A stretch of 64,000 nucleotides of DNA from a bacterium (GCA_017744355.1 JAGIBK010000001.1:707694-771693); one strand, 5' to 3'; shown: positions 49,804-59,150, numbered from the stretch's first letter. The notes: a model not told the origin generated them from the letters alone. A program made the numbers and translations.

Positions 49804-51363
49804 ATGCCCGTCTATCCGCAGGGATCGCTCAATACCGCGGCACTCGGGTCGGACGACATCTACGTCGTCATCGTCCCGCCGCAGAATCTCGTCATCCAGG
49901 GGATCGCCACCAACGTCGGCGGGATCGTGGGCACCGGCGCCTGGGGCCCGGTCGACACGCCCGTCGTCCTCGGGACGCCGGCCGACGTCAAGGGGTGGTT
50001 CGGGCCTATCGCCCTCACGCCCCACGACCTCGTGACCGACGCGATCCTCGCCATGCGCCAGGGGGCAAACAACCTGCGCGCGGTGCGGGTCACCGATGGC
50101 ACGGATACCGCTGCCTCGGCCAACCTGGCCGACACCGGGTCCGGGGTATTCGCCCATGTGACCGCCCGCTACACCGGCGCCGTGGGCAATGCGATCACCT
50201 TCAAGATCGACCCTGGCTCGAACTCGACCCCGACGAAGCCGACCTGGAAGGCCACGATCAACCGCCCCGGGTACGCCTCCGAGGTCTTCGATCGGATTCC
50301 CGGCGGTGCGTCCTTCGGGCCATACCTGGTGTCGGCGATCAACAACGGGCAGAGCGGCCTGCGTGGGCCCTCCGAGCTCGTGCGACTCGCGCTGACCGCC
50401 GAAGCCTCCCACGAGGCTCCGAGTCAGAACCTCGTCACGCTGGTCGGCGGCTCGAACGGTGACGGGGCTGTCACCTCGGCGATCCAGCTCGGCGCCGACG
50501 GCTTCGTTCGGACGGGAATGTACGCTCTGCGCGGGACCGGCGTCCAGCACTTCATCCTGGCCGGCAACACCGACACGGCGACCTGGTCATCGATGATCGC
50601 CTTCGCTGTCAGCGAGGGGTGCCACGCCATCGGCGCGTTCCCAACCGCTACCTCGAGCCAGGAGGCCGTTGCGACCAAGACCTCGCTCGGCATCGACGAC
50701 TGGCACTTCACCCCGGTCAAGGACTTCGTCAGCTTCTTCGACAGCGAGAACAACCTGGTTCGCAGTGTGACCCCGCTGGGCACGGTGCTCGGGATCCTGT
50801 GTAACCAATCGCCCGAGCAGAGCCCAGGCAACAAGCCGCTACAGGGCCTTTTGGGAACCGAGAGGACCATCGCCGGGGTGCCCTACAGCAAGGCCGAGTC
50901 CGACCTCCTGACCAACGCGGGCATCAACTACGTCACCAACCCCATCCCGAGGGGCGCGTTCTTCGGCATGAGGCACGGTCTCAACTCGAGCACGGATCCT
51001 GCGGTCAACGGGATCAACTACACGCGGATGACGAACTTCCTCGCCTACTCGCTCGCCTCGAGGCTGGGGGCCTTCGTCGAGGAGCTGCAGAGCACGCATC
51101 CCGACGATCCGACCCGGCGCAAGGCCGAGAACGCCATCACGAACTTCCTCGAGAAGCTCAGGACCCCGGCCTCGCCGGATGGCATCGGGATGATCGATTC
51201 CTACGACGTGAGGATGGACCTCTCGAATAACTCGCCGCAATCGATCGGTCAGGGCTATCTCATCGGCTACGGGAAGGTCGCCTACCTCTCGATCGTGCGA
51301 TGGTTCCTGTTCTACCTGGAAGGCGGCCAGACGGTCGTCGTCCCCAGCGCTTCGCAGCCATAG
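49804..51363 (+). CDS. Contractile tail sheath protein
   Basis: The protein has 519 residues, with AAGGAGACC upstream. The N-terminus (VVIVPPQNLVIQGIATNVGGIVGTGAWGPVDTPVVLGTPADVKGWFG) is the canonical sheath start. AILAMRQGANNLRAVRVTDGTD and the C-terminal NSPQSIGQGYLIGYGKVAYLSIVRWFLF are typical. Many copies form the contractile tube around the inner tail. It proves that this prophage is a myovirus or a related tailed particle. Confidence 0.95.
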   Translation: MPVYPQGSLNTAALGSDDIYVVIVPPQNLVIQGIATNVGGIVGTGAWGPVDTPVVLGTPADVKGWFGPIALTPHDLVTDAILAMRQGANNLRAVRVTDGTDTAASANLADTGSGVFAHVTARYTGAVGNAITFKIDPGSNSTPTKPTWKATINRPGYASEVFDRIPGGASFGPYLVSAINNGQSGLRGPSELVRLALTAEASHEAPSQNLVTLVGGSNGDGAVTSAIQLGADGFVRTGMYALRGTGVQHFILAGNTDTATWSSMIAFAVSEGCHAIGAFPTATSSQEAVATKTSLGIDDWHFTPVKDFVSFFDSENNLVRSVTPLGTVLGILCNQSPEQSPGNKPLQGLLGTERTIAGVPYSKAESDLLTNAGINYVTNPIPRGAFFGMRHGLNSSTDPAVNGINYTRMTNFLAYSLASRLGAFVEELQSTHPDDPTRRKAENAITNFLEKLRTPASPDGIGMIDSYDVRMDLSNNSPQSIGQGYLIGYGKVAYLSIVRWFLFYLEGGQTVVVPSASQP

Positions 51364-51372
51364 GAGGACCTC

Positions 51373-51813
51373 ATGTACGGCTTCGGGCTTGGCAAAGAGG
51401 TCACCATGGACCTCGAACTCGACACGATCGGCAGCCTCTCGACGGTGGGGCTCATCAAGAACTTCTCGGTGCGCCAGCGGACGAATCTCAAGATGGTGAA
51501 GCCGGTCAACAACGGCGGCGTTCCGCAGGCGCGCACGTCCGAGGAGGGGTGGGACCTCGAGTTCACGGTCACCCGCCAGAACGGGGTCCTGGACAAGCTG
51601 GCCCAGCTCTTGCAGGACAGCTTCTACGCGGGCAAGACCCAGATCTACGCGACGTTCACCGAGACGATCAGAAACCAGGACGGCACCATCGACCAGTTCA
51701 AGTACCCGCACAGCGTGGTCTGGGTGCCCAACCACCTCTCGAACGTCCAGCAGGACGAGGAAATTGACCAGTCCCTCAACGGCTATTGTCCCAAGCGGAC
51801 GCAGGTGAAGTAG
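51373..51813 (+). CDS. Tail tube protein
   Basis: The protein has 146 residues, with AGGAGGACC upstream of the ATG, next to the sheath gene. The fold is beta-rich (FGLGKEVTMDLELDTIGSL, DLEFTVTRQNGVLDKLAQLLQDSFYAG), with a helix in the usual tube position. It forms the rigid inner tube. The identification rests on size, position and pattern; a strong signature is not present. Confidence 0.75.
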   Translation: MYGFGLGKEVTMDLELDTIGSLSTVGLIKNFSVRQRTNLKMVKPVNNGGVPQARTSEEGWDLEFTVTRQNGVLDKLAQLLQDSFYAGKTQIYATFTETIRNQDGTIDQFKYPHSVVWVPNHLSNVQQDEEIDQSLNGYCPKRTQVK

Positions 51814-51814
51814 G

Positions 51815-52201
51815 ATGCGAGCACAGCAGATCAAGGTCCCCGTCGAGCCCCCGGCCGCCCCGACGTCGACGGATACGGGAACGGCACCCACCATCGGCGG
51901 TCCCCGCGAGTTCACGCTCGCCGATGGCCGCACTATTCTCATGTCCAAGCCCCGGGGTGCTTATAGCCTACGGATCTTCGAGTGGCTGGGGCCGCAGAAC
52001 AGCGCCAACGAGATGCTCATTATCCACTACCGCGCGATCCTTCACGTCAGACGGATCGACAGCCAGGAGGAAGCGACACCCCAGACCAAGCTCCAGCTCG
52101 AGGCCCTGGCCCAGAAGCTCGGCGACGAGGCCCTGGACGAGGTGGCCTCTGCCTACCTCGAGTACTTCGTAGCGGGGTCGCCGGGACTCCGCCCTTTGTA
52201 G
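51815..52201 (+). CDS. Tail assembly chaperone, unshifted product (128 residues)
   Basis: The N-terminal 40 residues are Pro/Thr-rich. REFTLADGRTILMSKPRGAYSLRIFEWLG and an alpha-helical C-terminal part (TKLQLEALAQKLGDEALDEVASAYLEYF) fit the chaperone that coats the tape measure. The stop TAG immediately follows a canonical -1 slippery sequence. It starts one base after the tube gene. Confidence 0.78.
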   Translation: MRAQQIKVPVEPPAAPTSTDTGTAPTIGGPREFTLADGRTILMSKPRGAYSLRIFEWLGPQNSANEMLIIHYRAILHVRRIDSQEEATPQTKLQLEALAQKLGDEALDEVASAYLEYFVAGSPGLRPL

Positions 52202-52371
52202 AAAACCCGGTCCGCCGGCAGATCCTGTCCCTGGTCAAGCAGGGCGTCCCGTGGGACGTGGCCTGCGAGATGGACGATGACGAGCGGACCGCATGCCTCA
52301 TTATCTGCGGAGAGCTCGATGGCGAACGCTGGGACTGGGTAGGAATGCGGTGGGTCCGTGGCAAGGTCTGA
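51815..52371 (+). CDS. Tail assembly chaperone, -1 frameshift product (185 residues)
   Basis: A -1 slip at 52192-52198 continues into the lower frame and adds 57 residues: VENPVRRQILSLVKQGVPWD, then an acidic MDDDERTACLIICGE and ending WVRGKV. The extension has a helical pattern like the T domain of gpGT proteins. The first frame lacks this end and the second lacks its own start, so the pair makes sense only as frameshifted products. The extended form would recruit the tail tube onto the chaperone-tape complex. Confidence 0.72.
52192..52198 (+). other. Programmed -1 ribosomal frameshift site CCCTTTG
   Basis: In the zero frame it reads C CCT TTG, followed directly by TAG. The X XXY YYZ phase is exact, and slippage gives CCC TTT then GTA. 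Whether a stimulatory hairpin lies downstream is not clear. Confidence 0.75.
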
Positions 52372-52715
52372 TGATGGCAGGCAGAACCGGGCATGCTACC
52401 TTTGAACTGGGAAACCTCGTCTTCGGAGATCGGTTGATGGAGCTGTTTGAGAAGGGACAAGACCAGGCATTTCTGGACTGGCTTGATGCCAATCCCGGTG
52501 GATACGTCCTCAGTATTGAGGCCCGGCTTACCCCTCGGGCCTACAACCGCCTTCACCTGGCAACGTGCAAGAGCCTTCGCGTTCGCACCTTCAACGGTCC
52601 ATCTCTGACCAACCAGTATGTCAAAGCCTGCAGCTCCCTGCCGCCGGAACTGGAGGCCTGGATGAAACGAACCACGGGACAAGTGCCAAGGCGGTGCGGG
52701 TCGTGCCACCCGTAG
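52371..52715 (+). CDS. Cargo protein in the tail operon, 114 residues
   Basis: I give the first ATG, overlapping the chaperone extension stop. A better ribosome site (CGGAGATCG) precedes a second in-frame ATG at 52437, giving MELFEKGQDQAFLDWLDANPG. GGYVLSIEARLTPRAYNRLHLATCKSLRVRTF looks like a small wLDANPxGYVLN...HxAxC domain found in restriction-type proteins. The base composition is less GC-rich than the flanking tail genes. It is a moron by position; the function is unproven. Confidence 0.55.
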   Translation: MMAGRTGHATFELGNLVFGDRLMELFEKGQDQAFLDWLDANPGGYVLSIEARLTPRAYNRLHLATCKSLRVRTFNGPSLTNQYVKACSSLPPELEAWMKRTTGQVPRRCGSCHP

Positions 52716-52772
52716 GGTCCGAGGACCGCTAGTCACGCTGCTTCTAGGCCCCTTCCCTCGATATCGCAAGCA

Positions 52773-53429
52773 TCACGGCTCCCAGCCCAGCCCGAATTGG
52801 TTGATGAGCGCTGCTCGTTCGGCTGCGAGATCGGCCAGGAATCGGCTCAGTTCCTTCCTTTTGACGACAAAGAAGAAGCCGATGCCATGCCCCGAGTAGG
52901 CATCTGCATCCTTGAAGTTGTAGGTGTCGCCGTGGAAGGCCACGGTGAAGTAATCGTCGTCGGGGTCCGTCTCCCGCTGAGCACGGTCCCGCGGACCGTC
53001 GAGTTCCGTGACCCCGGTCTTCGAGACCTTCAAAAAGGGGAACCACATATCCGGGTAGAACGACCACGCCAGGTCGGGATCGATGGGCTCAAACCAGCTG
53101 GGGGTATCAGTCGCCAGGACTTGCTCAAGGGCCTGCAAGGGCCTGTCTCCTGCGTATTCTGTGAAGAAGACCCCCCCGCGATGGCGGCTGTTCCAGTAGT
53201 CGTTGATCCGCTTCAGGATGGCGTCGTTCACGATCGGCTCGCCGCTCCAGAGAAATTCGAAGTCGTACCGAACTCCCTCAACGGGTAGCCAACTGAGCGT
53301 CACCCGGATCTCGTATTGTTCATCAATCAAACTGACCATCGGCAGCGTTCCGCCTTGCTCTACAGTCGCGCCAGGGCCCAACCAGGTTACTTCTTCCCTA
53401 TGGCAAATGGGTTGGCCTGATTGGCTCAT
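52773..53429 (-). CDS. Antisense moron protein, 218 residues
   Basis: Start uncertain: MSQSGQPICHREEVTWLGPG (used here) or the MVSLIDEQYEI start 30 codons later. The protein is rich in aromatic residues and acidic ends: FEFLWSGEPIVNDAILKRIND, WFEPIDPDLAWSFYPDMW, then GHGIGFFFVVKRKELSRFL. It has no signal peptide. It is convergent with the small gene before it and antisense to all tail genes, so it is probably cargo with its own promoter. I do not recognise the family; an immunity protein is one option. Confidence 0.6.
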   Translation of the reverse strand: MSQSGQPICHREEVTWLGPGATVEQGGTLPMVSLIDEQYEIRVTLSWLPVEGVRYDFEFLWSGEPIVNDAILKRINDYWNSRHRGGVFFTEYAGDRPLQALEQVLATDTPSWFEPIDPDLAWSFYPDMWFPFLKVSKTGVTELDGPRDRAQRETDPDDDYFTVAFHGDTYNFKDADAYSGHGIGFFFVVKRKELSRFLADLAAERAALINQFGLGWEP

Positions 53430-53496
53430 TTGCCTACGATCGGCGGGCGGCATGCTCTTCTGCCAACCGCTCCCATGTGAGGGGGGGCAACAAGCT

Positions 53497-53973
53497 ATGG
53501 ATTTTCGCAGCTTTGGTGCCCTCGCCGGCAATCTTGACGGCGTTCGGCGACGTCTAGCCGGGGCGACCTCCGCAGAACTTGAGGCGCAGGGTGCGGCCAT
53601 CGAGGCTACGGCCAAGAGCAAGTTCGGTACCTACCAGGCTGGCTGGTCCCCACTCGCCGATTCCACCAAGGCCGATCGCAGCCAGCAGGGCTTCACCCCG
53701 AATGATCCCCTTTTCCGATCGGGCGGACTTCGGGATGCCGTGCATCATCGGGTCGAGGGCGATTCCGTCTTCGTTGGGATCGAGCCGGGCCAGACCCTGT
53801 ACGGTCCGGACGGCAAAGGGGTCGACGCGGCACTGGTTATGGCGGTGCAGGAGTACGGCGACAGCCAGGGGCGCGTGCCGCCCCGGCCGGTGTTTGGGAC
53901 CGTGGTGATCGAGGATTTCGACCGCCACGTCGAGGCCTTCGTGCTCGGGGTGCTAACGCGATCGGAGTTGTGA
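53497..53973 (+). CDS. Virion morphogenesis (tail completion) protein
   Basis: The protein has 158 residues. GAGGGGGGG lies before the ATG. The pattern DGVRRRLAGATSAELEAQGAAIEATAKSKF, then DPLFRSGGLRDAVHHRVEGDSVFVGIE, VQEYGD and PPRPVFG is typical of the phage virion-morphogenesis family (P2 gpS/Mu gpG-like). These act at the tail end or head-tail joining. The longer open frame is antisense to the moron gene and is not used. Confidence 0.85.
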   Translation: MDFRSFGALAGNLDGVRRRLAGATSAELEAQGAAIEATAKSKFGTYQAGWSPLADSTKADRSQQGFTPNDPLFRSGGLRDAVHHRVEGDSVFVGIEPGQTLYGPDGKGVDAALVMAVQEYGDSQGRVPPRPVFGTVVIEDFDRHVEAFVLGVLTRSEL

Positions 53974-53974
53974 G

Positions 53975-56371
53975 ATGGCAGCGGGTGGGCAAGGCATTCG
54001 GCGGATCGGCATCGAGTTCACCGCCAAGGGGAACCTGCCCAAGGTCCTCACCGACCTCTGCCAGAAGCTCCGCGAGGCCGATCGTCTCACGGCCCGGTGG
54101 AAGGCCTCGCTGGCCCAGTTCGAGGCGGCCTCGCTGCGCAATACTTCGCGCATCGCGGCGAACATCGGGCGGGTCAACCAGGCCCTACAGACCGGCGCTC
54201 GCATCCGCTCGGCCGAGCTGGCCGGAGAACGCCAGCGACTCACCCTCGTCAACCGGCTGGCCGGCGAAGAACGGAGGAACGCCGTCGCTGCCCAGCTGCA
54301 GGCCCACCGTCAGGAAATCCATGCCGAGCGCCTGAACCGGGAGCGGCTGCGCACCCTCCACCTCGAAGAGCGGATCCACCGGCAGTTGCGGCATCAGACG
54401 GCGGATCAGGAGCGCATCCTGCATCTGGCCCGTCAGACCATGGGCTCTCTGCCGGTGACGGGCACGCTCATCGCGGGTGGACTGAGCCTGGCCCGTGGCG
54501 GTCTGGCCCCGGCCCGGGCCCTCGCGGGCCTCGGGCACGACGAGGCCGTACGCCACTATCTGCACGAGCGGACCAGTCTCGAGCAGATGAACCTCGGTGC
54601 CGCGGGCAACCGCCAGGCGCTCACCGCCGCGGAACGGGTCCGGCAGGACGTTCGCGGTCTGAACATGGCGGACGCGATCGACGTCATCAAGGACCTGGTG
54701 AACATCACGGGCTCGGTGCACGATGCGACCCAGGGACCGCTCGCCGAGAAGCTGGCCCGGTTCCGCGTCTCGAACCGCGTGGCGTACGGCCTCACGGTCG
54801 ACGAGGGCTACTCGGCCATCAAGGCGGCCGAGATGCTGACGTCTCAGCGCCCGGGCATGAGCCACGCTGAGCGAGAAGACGCCGTCGCCAGCCGACTGGA
54901 GCTCATCAACAAGGTCATGGGCGGCTCGGGTGGCAAGATCCGACCCGGCGAGATCCTGCAGTTTGCCAAGACGTCCCAGGCCTCCAAGTTCAGCCTCTCC
55001 GAGCAGGGCCTCTACCACCTGGCCCCCATTCTCCAGGAAATGGGGGGCATGCGCACCGGGACCTCGCTGGTCTCGCTGATGCAGAACCTGGCCAACGGCC
55101 GGGTAACCCATGCCTCGGCCCAGAACCTGCTCGCCATGGGCCTACTCGATCCCCGCAAGGTCGAGTACGACAAGGTCGGTCGGGCCAAGCGCGTCCTACC
55201 CGGAGCCACGGTCGACAGCAATCTCCTGCGCGAGGATCCCGTGACCTGGGTCGAGAAGCATCTGATGCCCAGGCTAAAGGGCAAGACGCAGGCGCAGCAA
55301 GACCAGACCATCAACAGCATCCTTTCGAACCGGACTGCCGCCGGTCTCGTGGCCACCATCGTCGCCCAGTTCGCTCGCATCCAGAAGGACTCCAAGCTTT
55401 ACCAGGGAGCCCGAAGCATCGAGGAGGGCGACCTGGCGCAGAACGACAATTACCTCCGGGCCGAACACGACTACCAGAAGGCGCTCGAAACCTTGCGCCA
55501 GAAGATGTCGGTCCTGATCCTGCCCTCGCTGACACGGAGCATCAACACCCTGACCGGGCTGATCGAGGGCCTCAACCGGACGCTCGAGAACCACCCCCTG
55601 CTGAGCAAGATCGGAATCGGGGGCATCCTGGGCGGGGGGGCCCTGCTGTCCGTGGCCGGCACCATCGCCGCGATCATCGGTAGCCTGAGAGCTATCGGGG
55701 CCCTCGGGGGAGCCGCTCGCGTGCTGGGCCTGGTGGCGGCCGAACTGGCCGTCATCAACGGAGGTGGCGGACTGGCGGCACGAGGCGCAGCCGCCGGGGC
55801 AGGTGCTGCCGGAGCGGGGGCCGCGGGAGCCGCCGGGGCCGCGGGAGCGGCAGCCGGTTCACGCCTCGCGGCCCTGCGCGGAGCGATCGGCCGAGGCGTG
55901 GCCTCCGTCGGGGGGCACCTCGGGGCGCTGCGTGGCGCTGCGGGAACGGGGCTCGCGGCGCTCGGTGCGGCGGGGGCCGGGTCGGTCGCCGCCGCCGGTG
56001 CCGGGCCGGTGATCATCACCATCGGCTCCGGAGCGTTGATCGGCATGGCCGCCGGCACCGCCATCCAGCATCAGCTGGAGCGCACCGGGGCGGCGGATGG
56101 CATGCAACGCGGCCTGGCGGGACTCTTTCCCAAGGGAGCCACCTTCACCCCCGAGCAACAGCGACGCCTCGAGGAACTAATCCTGCGCAACCGGCTGGAG
56201 CGAACCAGCCACCGGCTGGGTTCGGGCAACCTGACCCTGGTCGTCAATGGTCCCATCCACACCACCGCCAGCGACACCCAGGGCCTGGTCCGGGATCTGA
56301 CCCGGGCCGCGGCGCGTAGCGGCAGCGTGCCGCGCAATGGACGGCTCAGCAACTTCGCCTACCCCGAATAG
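53975..56371 (+). CDS. Tail tape measure protein
   Basis: The protein has 798 residues. A long N-terminal helical region (residues about 1-150, very rich in Arg, Gln and Glu) is followed by a conserved-looking middle and a hydrophobic segment (GIGGILGGGALLSVAGTIAAIIGSL) near residue 550. A low-complexity Ala/Gly run covers about residues 605-635 (AAAGAGAAGAGAAGAAGAAG). The length sets tail length, and the hydrophobic part may form a channel in the host membrane. Position after the chaperone fits. Confidence 0.85.
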   Translation: MAAGGQGIRRIGIEFTAKGNLPKVLTDLCQKLREADRLTARWKASLAQFEAASLRNTSRIAANIGRVNQALQTGARIRSAELAGERQRLTLVNRLAGEERRNAVAAQLQAHRQEIHAERLNRERLRTLHLEERIHRQLRHQTADQERILHLARQTMGSLPVTGTLIAGGLSLARGGLAPARALAGLGHDEAVRHYLHERTSLEQMNLGAAGNRQALTAAERVRQDVRGLNMADAIDVIKDLVNITGSVHDATQGPLAEKLARFRVSNRVAYGLTVDEGYSAIKAAEMLTSQRPGMSHAEREDAVASRLELINKVMGGSGGKIRPGEILQFAKTSQASKFSLSEQGLYHLAPILQEMGGMRTGTSLVSLMQNLANGRVTHASAQNLLAMGLLDPRKVEYDKVGRAKRVLPGATVDSNLLREDPVTWVEKHLMPRLKGKTQAQQDQTINSILSNRTAAGLVATIVAQFARIQKDSKLYQGARSIEEGDLAQNDNYLRAEHDYQKALETLRQKMSVLILPSLTRSINTLTGLIEGLNRTLENHPLLSKIGIGGILGGGALLSVAGTIAAIIGSLRAIGALGGAARVLGLVAAELAVINGGGGLAARGAAAGAGAAGAGAAGAAGAAGAAAGSRLAALRGAIGRGVASVGGHLGALRGAAGTGLAALGAAGAGSVAAAGAGPVIITIGSGALIGMAAGTAIQHQLERTGAADGMQRGLAGLFPKGATFTPEQQRRLEELILRNRLERTSHRLGSGNLTLVVNGPIHTTASDTQGLVRDLTRAAARSGSVPRNGRLSNFAYPE

Positions 56372-56380
56372 GAGGCCGTC

Positions 56381-57325
56381 GTGGCCGATACCAACAGCGT
56401 CAACTCGTTCGAGACCTTCAAGCTCGGCCCTCTCGAGCTCTCGGGCTTCGAGGTGCCGGAGCTGATCCCCTTGGGCGGCGAGCAGGCCCATGCGGTCAAG
56501 GACTTCCCTGGCGGCGATCGCCAGGTGCAGAGCTTCGGCTACCACCGTCGGCCATTGACCTGGTCGGGCATCCTGGTGGGCCCCGAGGCCCTCCAGCGCC
56601 ATCAGGCTCTGGAAGCTCTCTGCGATGCAGGCCTGAGCGTCCGCTGGTCTTTCGGCAACCAGCTCGCCGACGTCCTCATCACCCGCTACCATCCCGAACT
56701 ACTCGATCGCTTCGAGGTCCACTACTCGCTCGAGATGATCGTCATCCTCGACCACGCCCGTCCGCCGGTGGCCGAGACGGCCAACGCCAACTCACAGATC
56801 CTCGCGGGCCTGCAGCAGGCTGCAGCAGCATTCGAGGTGAAGGTCGGACCCTGGCCCCCCAGTAGTCTCGCGACGCTCTTCGCCCAGTGGGCCGTCGACA
56901 TGGACTGGCTCTTCCCCTGGACCGACCAGGCCCTCGACTCCCTGAGTTTTCTGACCAGTGCCTGCGAGGCCCTCGAGGCTGGACTCGAGGCCTTCATCCA
57001 GCCCCTGGCCAGCGATGCCACGATCGTGGCGGACCTCGAGGCTCTGCTGGCCGCATCCGAAGCGCTCTCGGGCGTGCGCAGCTCCCGGATGGCCATCGCC
57101 ACGCACCTGCTGGGTGCTGCCGCGCCAGGCATCTGGGCCGCGGGCACGAGCGTCTGGGAGCTCGGCTCCCGGCTCTACGGCGATGCCAGCCGAGGCCTCG
57201 ACATCCTCACCGGCAATAACCTATGCGACCCGGCCATCACGGCTCCGGTGCAGCTCACGATCCCACCACAGGGTGTCTCCAGACCCTCCGACCCCTCTCG
57301 CGCCTTCATCCCGCAGGTCTCCTGA
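56381..57325 (+). CDS. Tail/baseplate hub-associated protein, 314 residues
   Basis: GTG start with GGAGG nine bases upstream; it follows the tape measure gene. The N-terminal about 120 residues form a beta-rich domain (FKLGPLELSGFEVPELIPLGGEQAHAVKDFPGGDRQVQSFGYHRRPLTWSGIL) like phage DNA-circulation or hub-type proteins. The C-terminus is helical, rich in Ala and Leu (ADLEALLAASEALSGV). Its stop overlaps the next start. The exact family is uncertain. Confidence 0.6.
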   Translation: MADTNSVNSFETFKLGPLELSGFEVPELIPLGGEQAHAVKDFPGGDRQVQSFGYHRRPLTWSGILVGPEALQRHQALEALCDAGLSVRWSFGNQLADVLITRYHPELLDRFEVHYSLEMIVILDHARPPVAETANANSQILAGLQQAAAAFEVKVGPWPPSSLATLFAQWAVDMDWLFPWTDQALDSLSFLTSACEALEAGLEAFIQPLASDATIVADLEALLAASEALSGVRSSRMAIATHLLGAAAPGIWAAGTSVWELGSRLYGDASRGLDILTGNNLCDPAITAPVQLTIPPQGVSRPSDPSRAFIPQVS

Positions 57326-58533
57326 TGCGCCAGATCCCCTTTCGAACCCAGGTCACGATCGGCGGCGTGCCTCTCAAGGTCCTGACCTGGGATGCCGAGC
57401 GGCACGCCTACTCTGGCTCGGACAGCTGCAGCCTGCAGCTGGCGCTATCGAGCACGCCCGACCTCATGGCGCTCTCGCAGGAGCTCAAGGGTGGCACCCA
57501 GAAGCCCCTCGAGCTGCAGATCTTCGGCGGCTACGTGAATCCCGGCGTGTTCGGGCCGCCGCGGCTCGACCTCATCTTCGATGGCATCGTGGATTCCCTC
57601 GAAGCCGACTGGAACGACGACACCTACTACCTCGGGGGGAGATCCTGGGCCTACCTACTCCTGACGGCCAAGACGACGACCGTCTACCCCAACACCGTCG
57701 CCTCGGAAGTGGCGCGCGCGATCGCTAGCAAGCATGGCCTGGACTTCAGCGACGGTGGGATCCGTTCCCAGGTGAAGGCCGGCAAGGCATATACGGCAGC
57801 CCAGGTCCTCGCGGGGCGCAACGTCACCGAGTGGGATCTCCTGACCAGTCTCGCCCAGTTCGAGGGCCGGGAGATCTTCGTGCGAGGTAAGAAGCTTTAC
57901 TACCTGCCCGAGCAGACCGACGGCGCCCAGCCTCAAGCCGTGTTCTACTGGGGCGGCGTGCCGGCCGGGTCGCTCCCCTGGAAGCCGGGGACGATCACGG
58001 CACCCATCGAGAAGCTCCGGGCCACCCACTGGGCGCAGTTCAGCCACGACATCGTGGTGACCTGCACCTCCCTGCACCCCAAGAATGGCCAGATCCTCAC
58101 GGCCGAGTGGGATGGCGCCCGCAACAAGGCGGCCATACAGGGGGCCCGTCTCGGGGGCTCCGCTCCAAAGCCAGTGGCGAAGTCCCGGCGTGCACCAAGT
58201 CGGCAGACCGTACGGCTACAGGCGCCACGTCTCGGTAATCGGGAGCAGTACAAATTCCACTTCGTGGGGCTGAGCAAGAATCAGCTGGACGAGCGGGCCC
58301 GGGCCATCTGGATGGACCTGTCGCGCCACGAGTTCGTCTGCACCGTCGGCCTGGCTGGCGACACCCGCTACGACGTGCACGAAAACTACCTGATCCGGGG
58401 AACAGGGCGCGTGATCGATCACCAGGTCTACCGCCCCAAGTCCGTACGCCTGGCCTACGGAGCCCATGAGGGCTTCCACACCAGCCTTACGCTCACCAGC
58501 CATCACGTCCAGACGACAGGGAGTTTGCTGTGA
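57325..58533 (+). CDS. Phage late control D-like baseplate hub protein
   Basis: The protein has 402 residues from the ATG overlapping the previous stop. MRQIPFRTQVTIGGVPLKVLTWDAERHAYSGSDSCSLQLAL and FDGIVDSLEADWNDDTYYLGGRSW are the beta-barrel patterns of gpD/gp27-like hubs. EVARAIASKHGLDFSDGG and VLAGRNVTEWDLLTSLAQFEGREIFV are shared with tailed-phage and VgrG-type proteins. It forms the trimeric hub holding the spike. GTGA couples it to the spike gene. Confidence 0.82.
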   Translation: MRQIPFRTQVTIGGVPLKVLTWDAERHAYSGSDSCSLQLALSSTPDLMALSQELKGGTQKPLELQIFGGYVNPGVFGPPRLDLIFDGIVDSLEADWNDDTYYLGGRSWAYLLLTAKTTTVYPNTVASEVARAIASKHGLDFSDGGIRSQVKAGKAYTAAQVLAGRNVTEWDLLTSLAQFEGREIFVRGKKLYYLPEQTDGAQPQAVFYWGGVPAGSLPWKPGTITAPIEKLRATHWAQFSHDIVVTCTSLHPKNGQILTAEWDGARNKAAIQGARLGGSAPKPVAKSRRAPSRQTVRLQAPRLGNREQYKFHFVGLSKNQLDERARAIWMDLSRHEFVCTVGLAGDTRYDVHENYLIRGTGRVIDHQVYRPKSVRLAYGAHEGFHTSLTLTSHHVQTTGSLL

Positions 58534-59150
58534 GTCATTTCCACGAGCTCTGGGATCAAATGCGGCTCGCCGCCCGTCAGCGCGGCCCGCACCCCATCCA
58601 GTTCGGCTTCATCGCCGCCTACTCGCCGGACGACCACGCGGCCACGGTCTTCCTGGCCCCCGATACGTCAGCAGCCCATGGTCCCTTCCCTCTGTTGACG
58701 CCTTGGGTGGGCAACGGCTGGGGCATCCAGGCTGGCCCCCGGGGTGGCGGCACCGATGCCAGCGGGAACCCCCTCGGCGAGCCTTGTATCGTCCTGTTCC
58801 CGGATCCCGAGCTGCAGCTGGGCTTCATCGTGCTCGGGCACTTCAGCGATCGCTTCGAGGCCCCTGGCGCTCCGGCGGGCGAGATCTGGCTCACGCACGC
58901 GAAGGGGCAGACCATCAAGCTGACGAACGATGGCCATGCCCAGATCACGGGCTCCCGGGTCGAACTCGGCGGGTCCGGCCTCACGGCAGACGACGCCGTG
59001 GTCCGCAGCAAGGAGTTCCAGGCGCTGGTGAAGGCCTTCAACGCGCACGTCCATGCGACGGCCGCGAGCGGACCGCCCGTGCCGCCGACTCCCGTGCCGG
59101 GCCAGATCCCGGTCGTGGCTCAGGCCAGCTCCACCGTCTTCGCGAAGTAA
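58530..59150 (+). CDS. Baseplate spike protein (gpV/gp5-like)
   Basis: The protein has 206 residues from a GTG overlapping the hub stop. The OB-fold part (IQFGFIAAYSPDDHAATVFL, then VLFPDPELQLGFIVLGHFSD) is followed by a narrow region GEIWLTHAKGQTIKLTNDGHAQITGS that is typical of the spike beta-helix. The C-terminal TAASGPPVPPTPVPGQIP may be a tip linker. It pierces the host outer membrane on tail contraction. Confidence 0.82.
   Translation: MSHFHELWDQMRLAARQRGPHPIQFGFIAAYSPDDHAATVFLAPDTSAAHGPFPLLTPWVGNGWGIQAGPRGGGTDASGNPLGEPCIVLFPDPELQLGFIVLGHFSDRFEAPGAPAGEIWLTHAKGQTIKLTNDGHAQITGSRVELGGSGLTADDAVVRSKEFQALVKAFNAHVHATAASGPPVPPTPVPGQIPVVAQASSTVFAK

Noticed and set aside
52293..52370. Upstream extension of the cargo gene
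   Set aside because: It overlaps the chaperone frameshift extension, which accounts for this interval; ribosome-site support begins only at 52371 or 52437.
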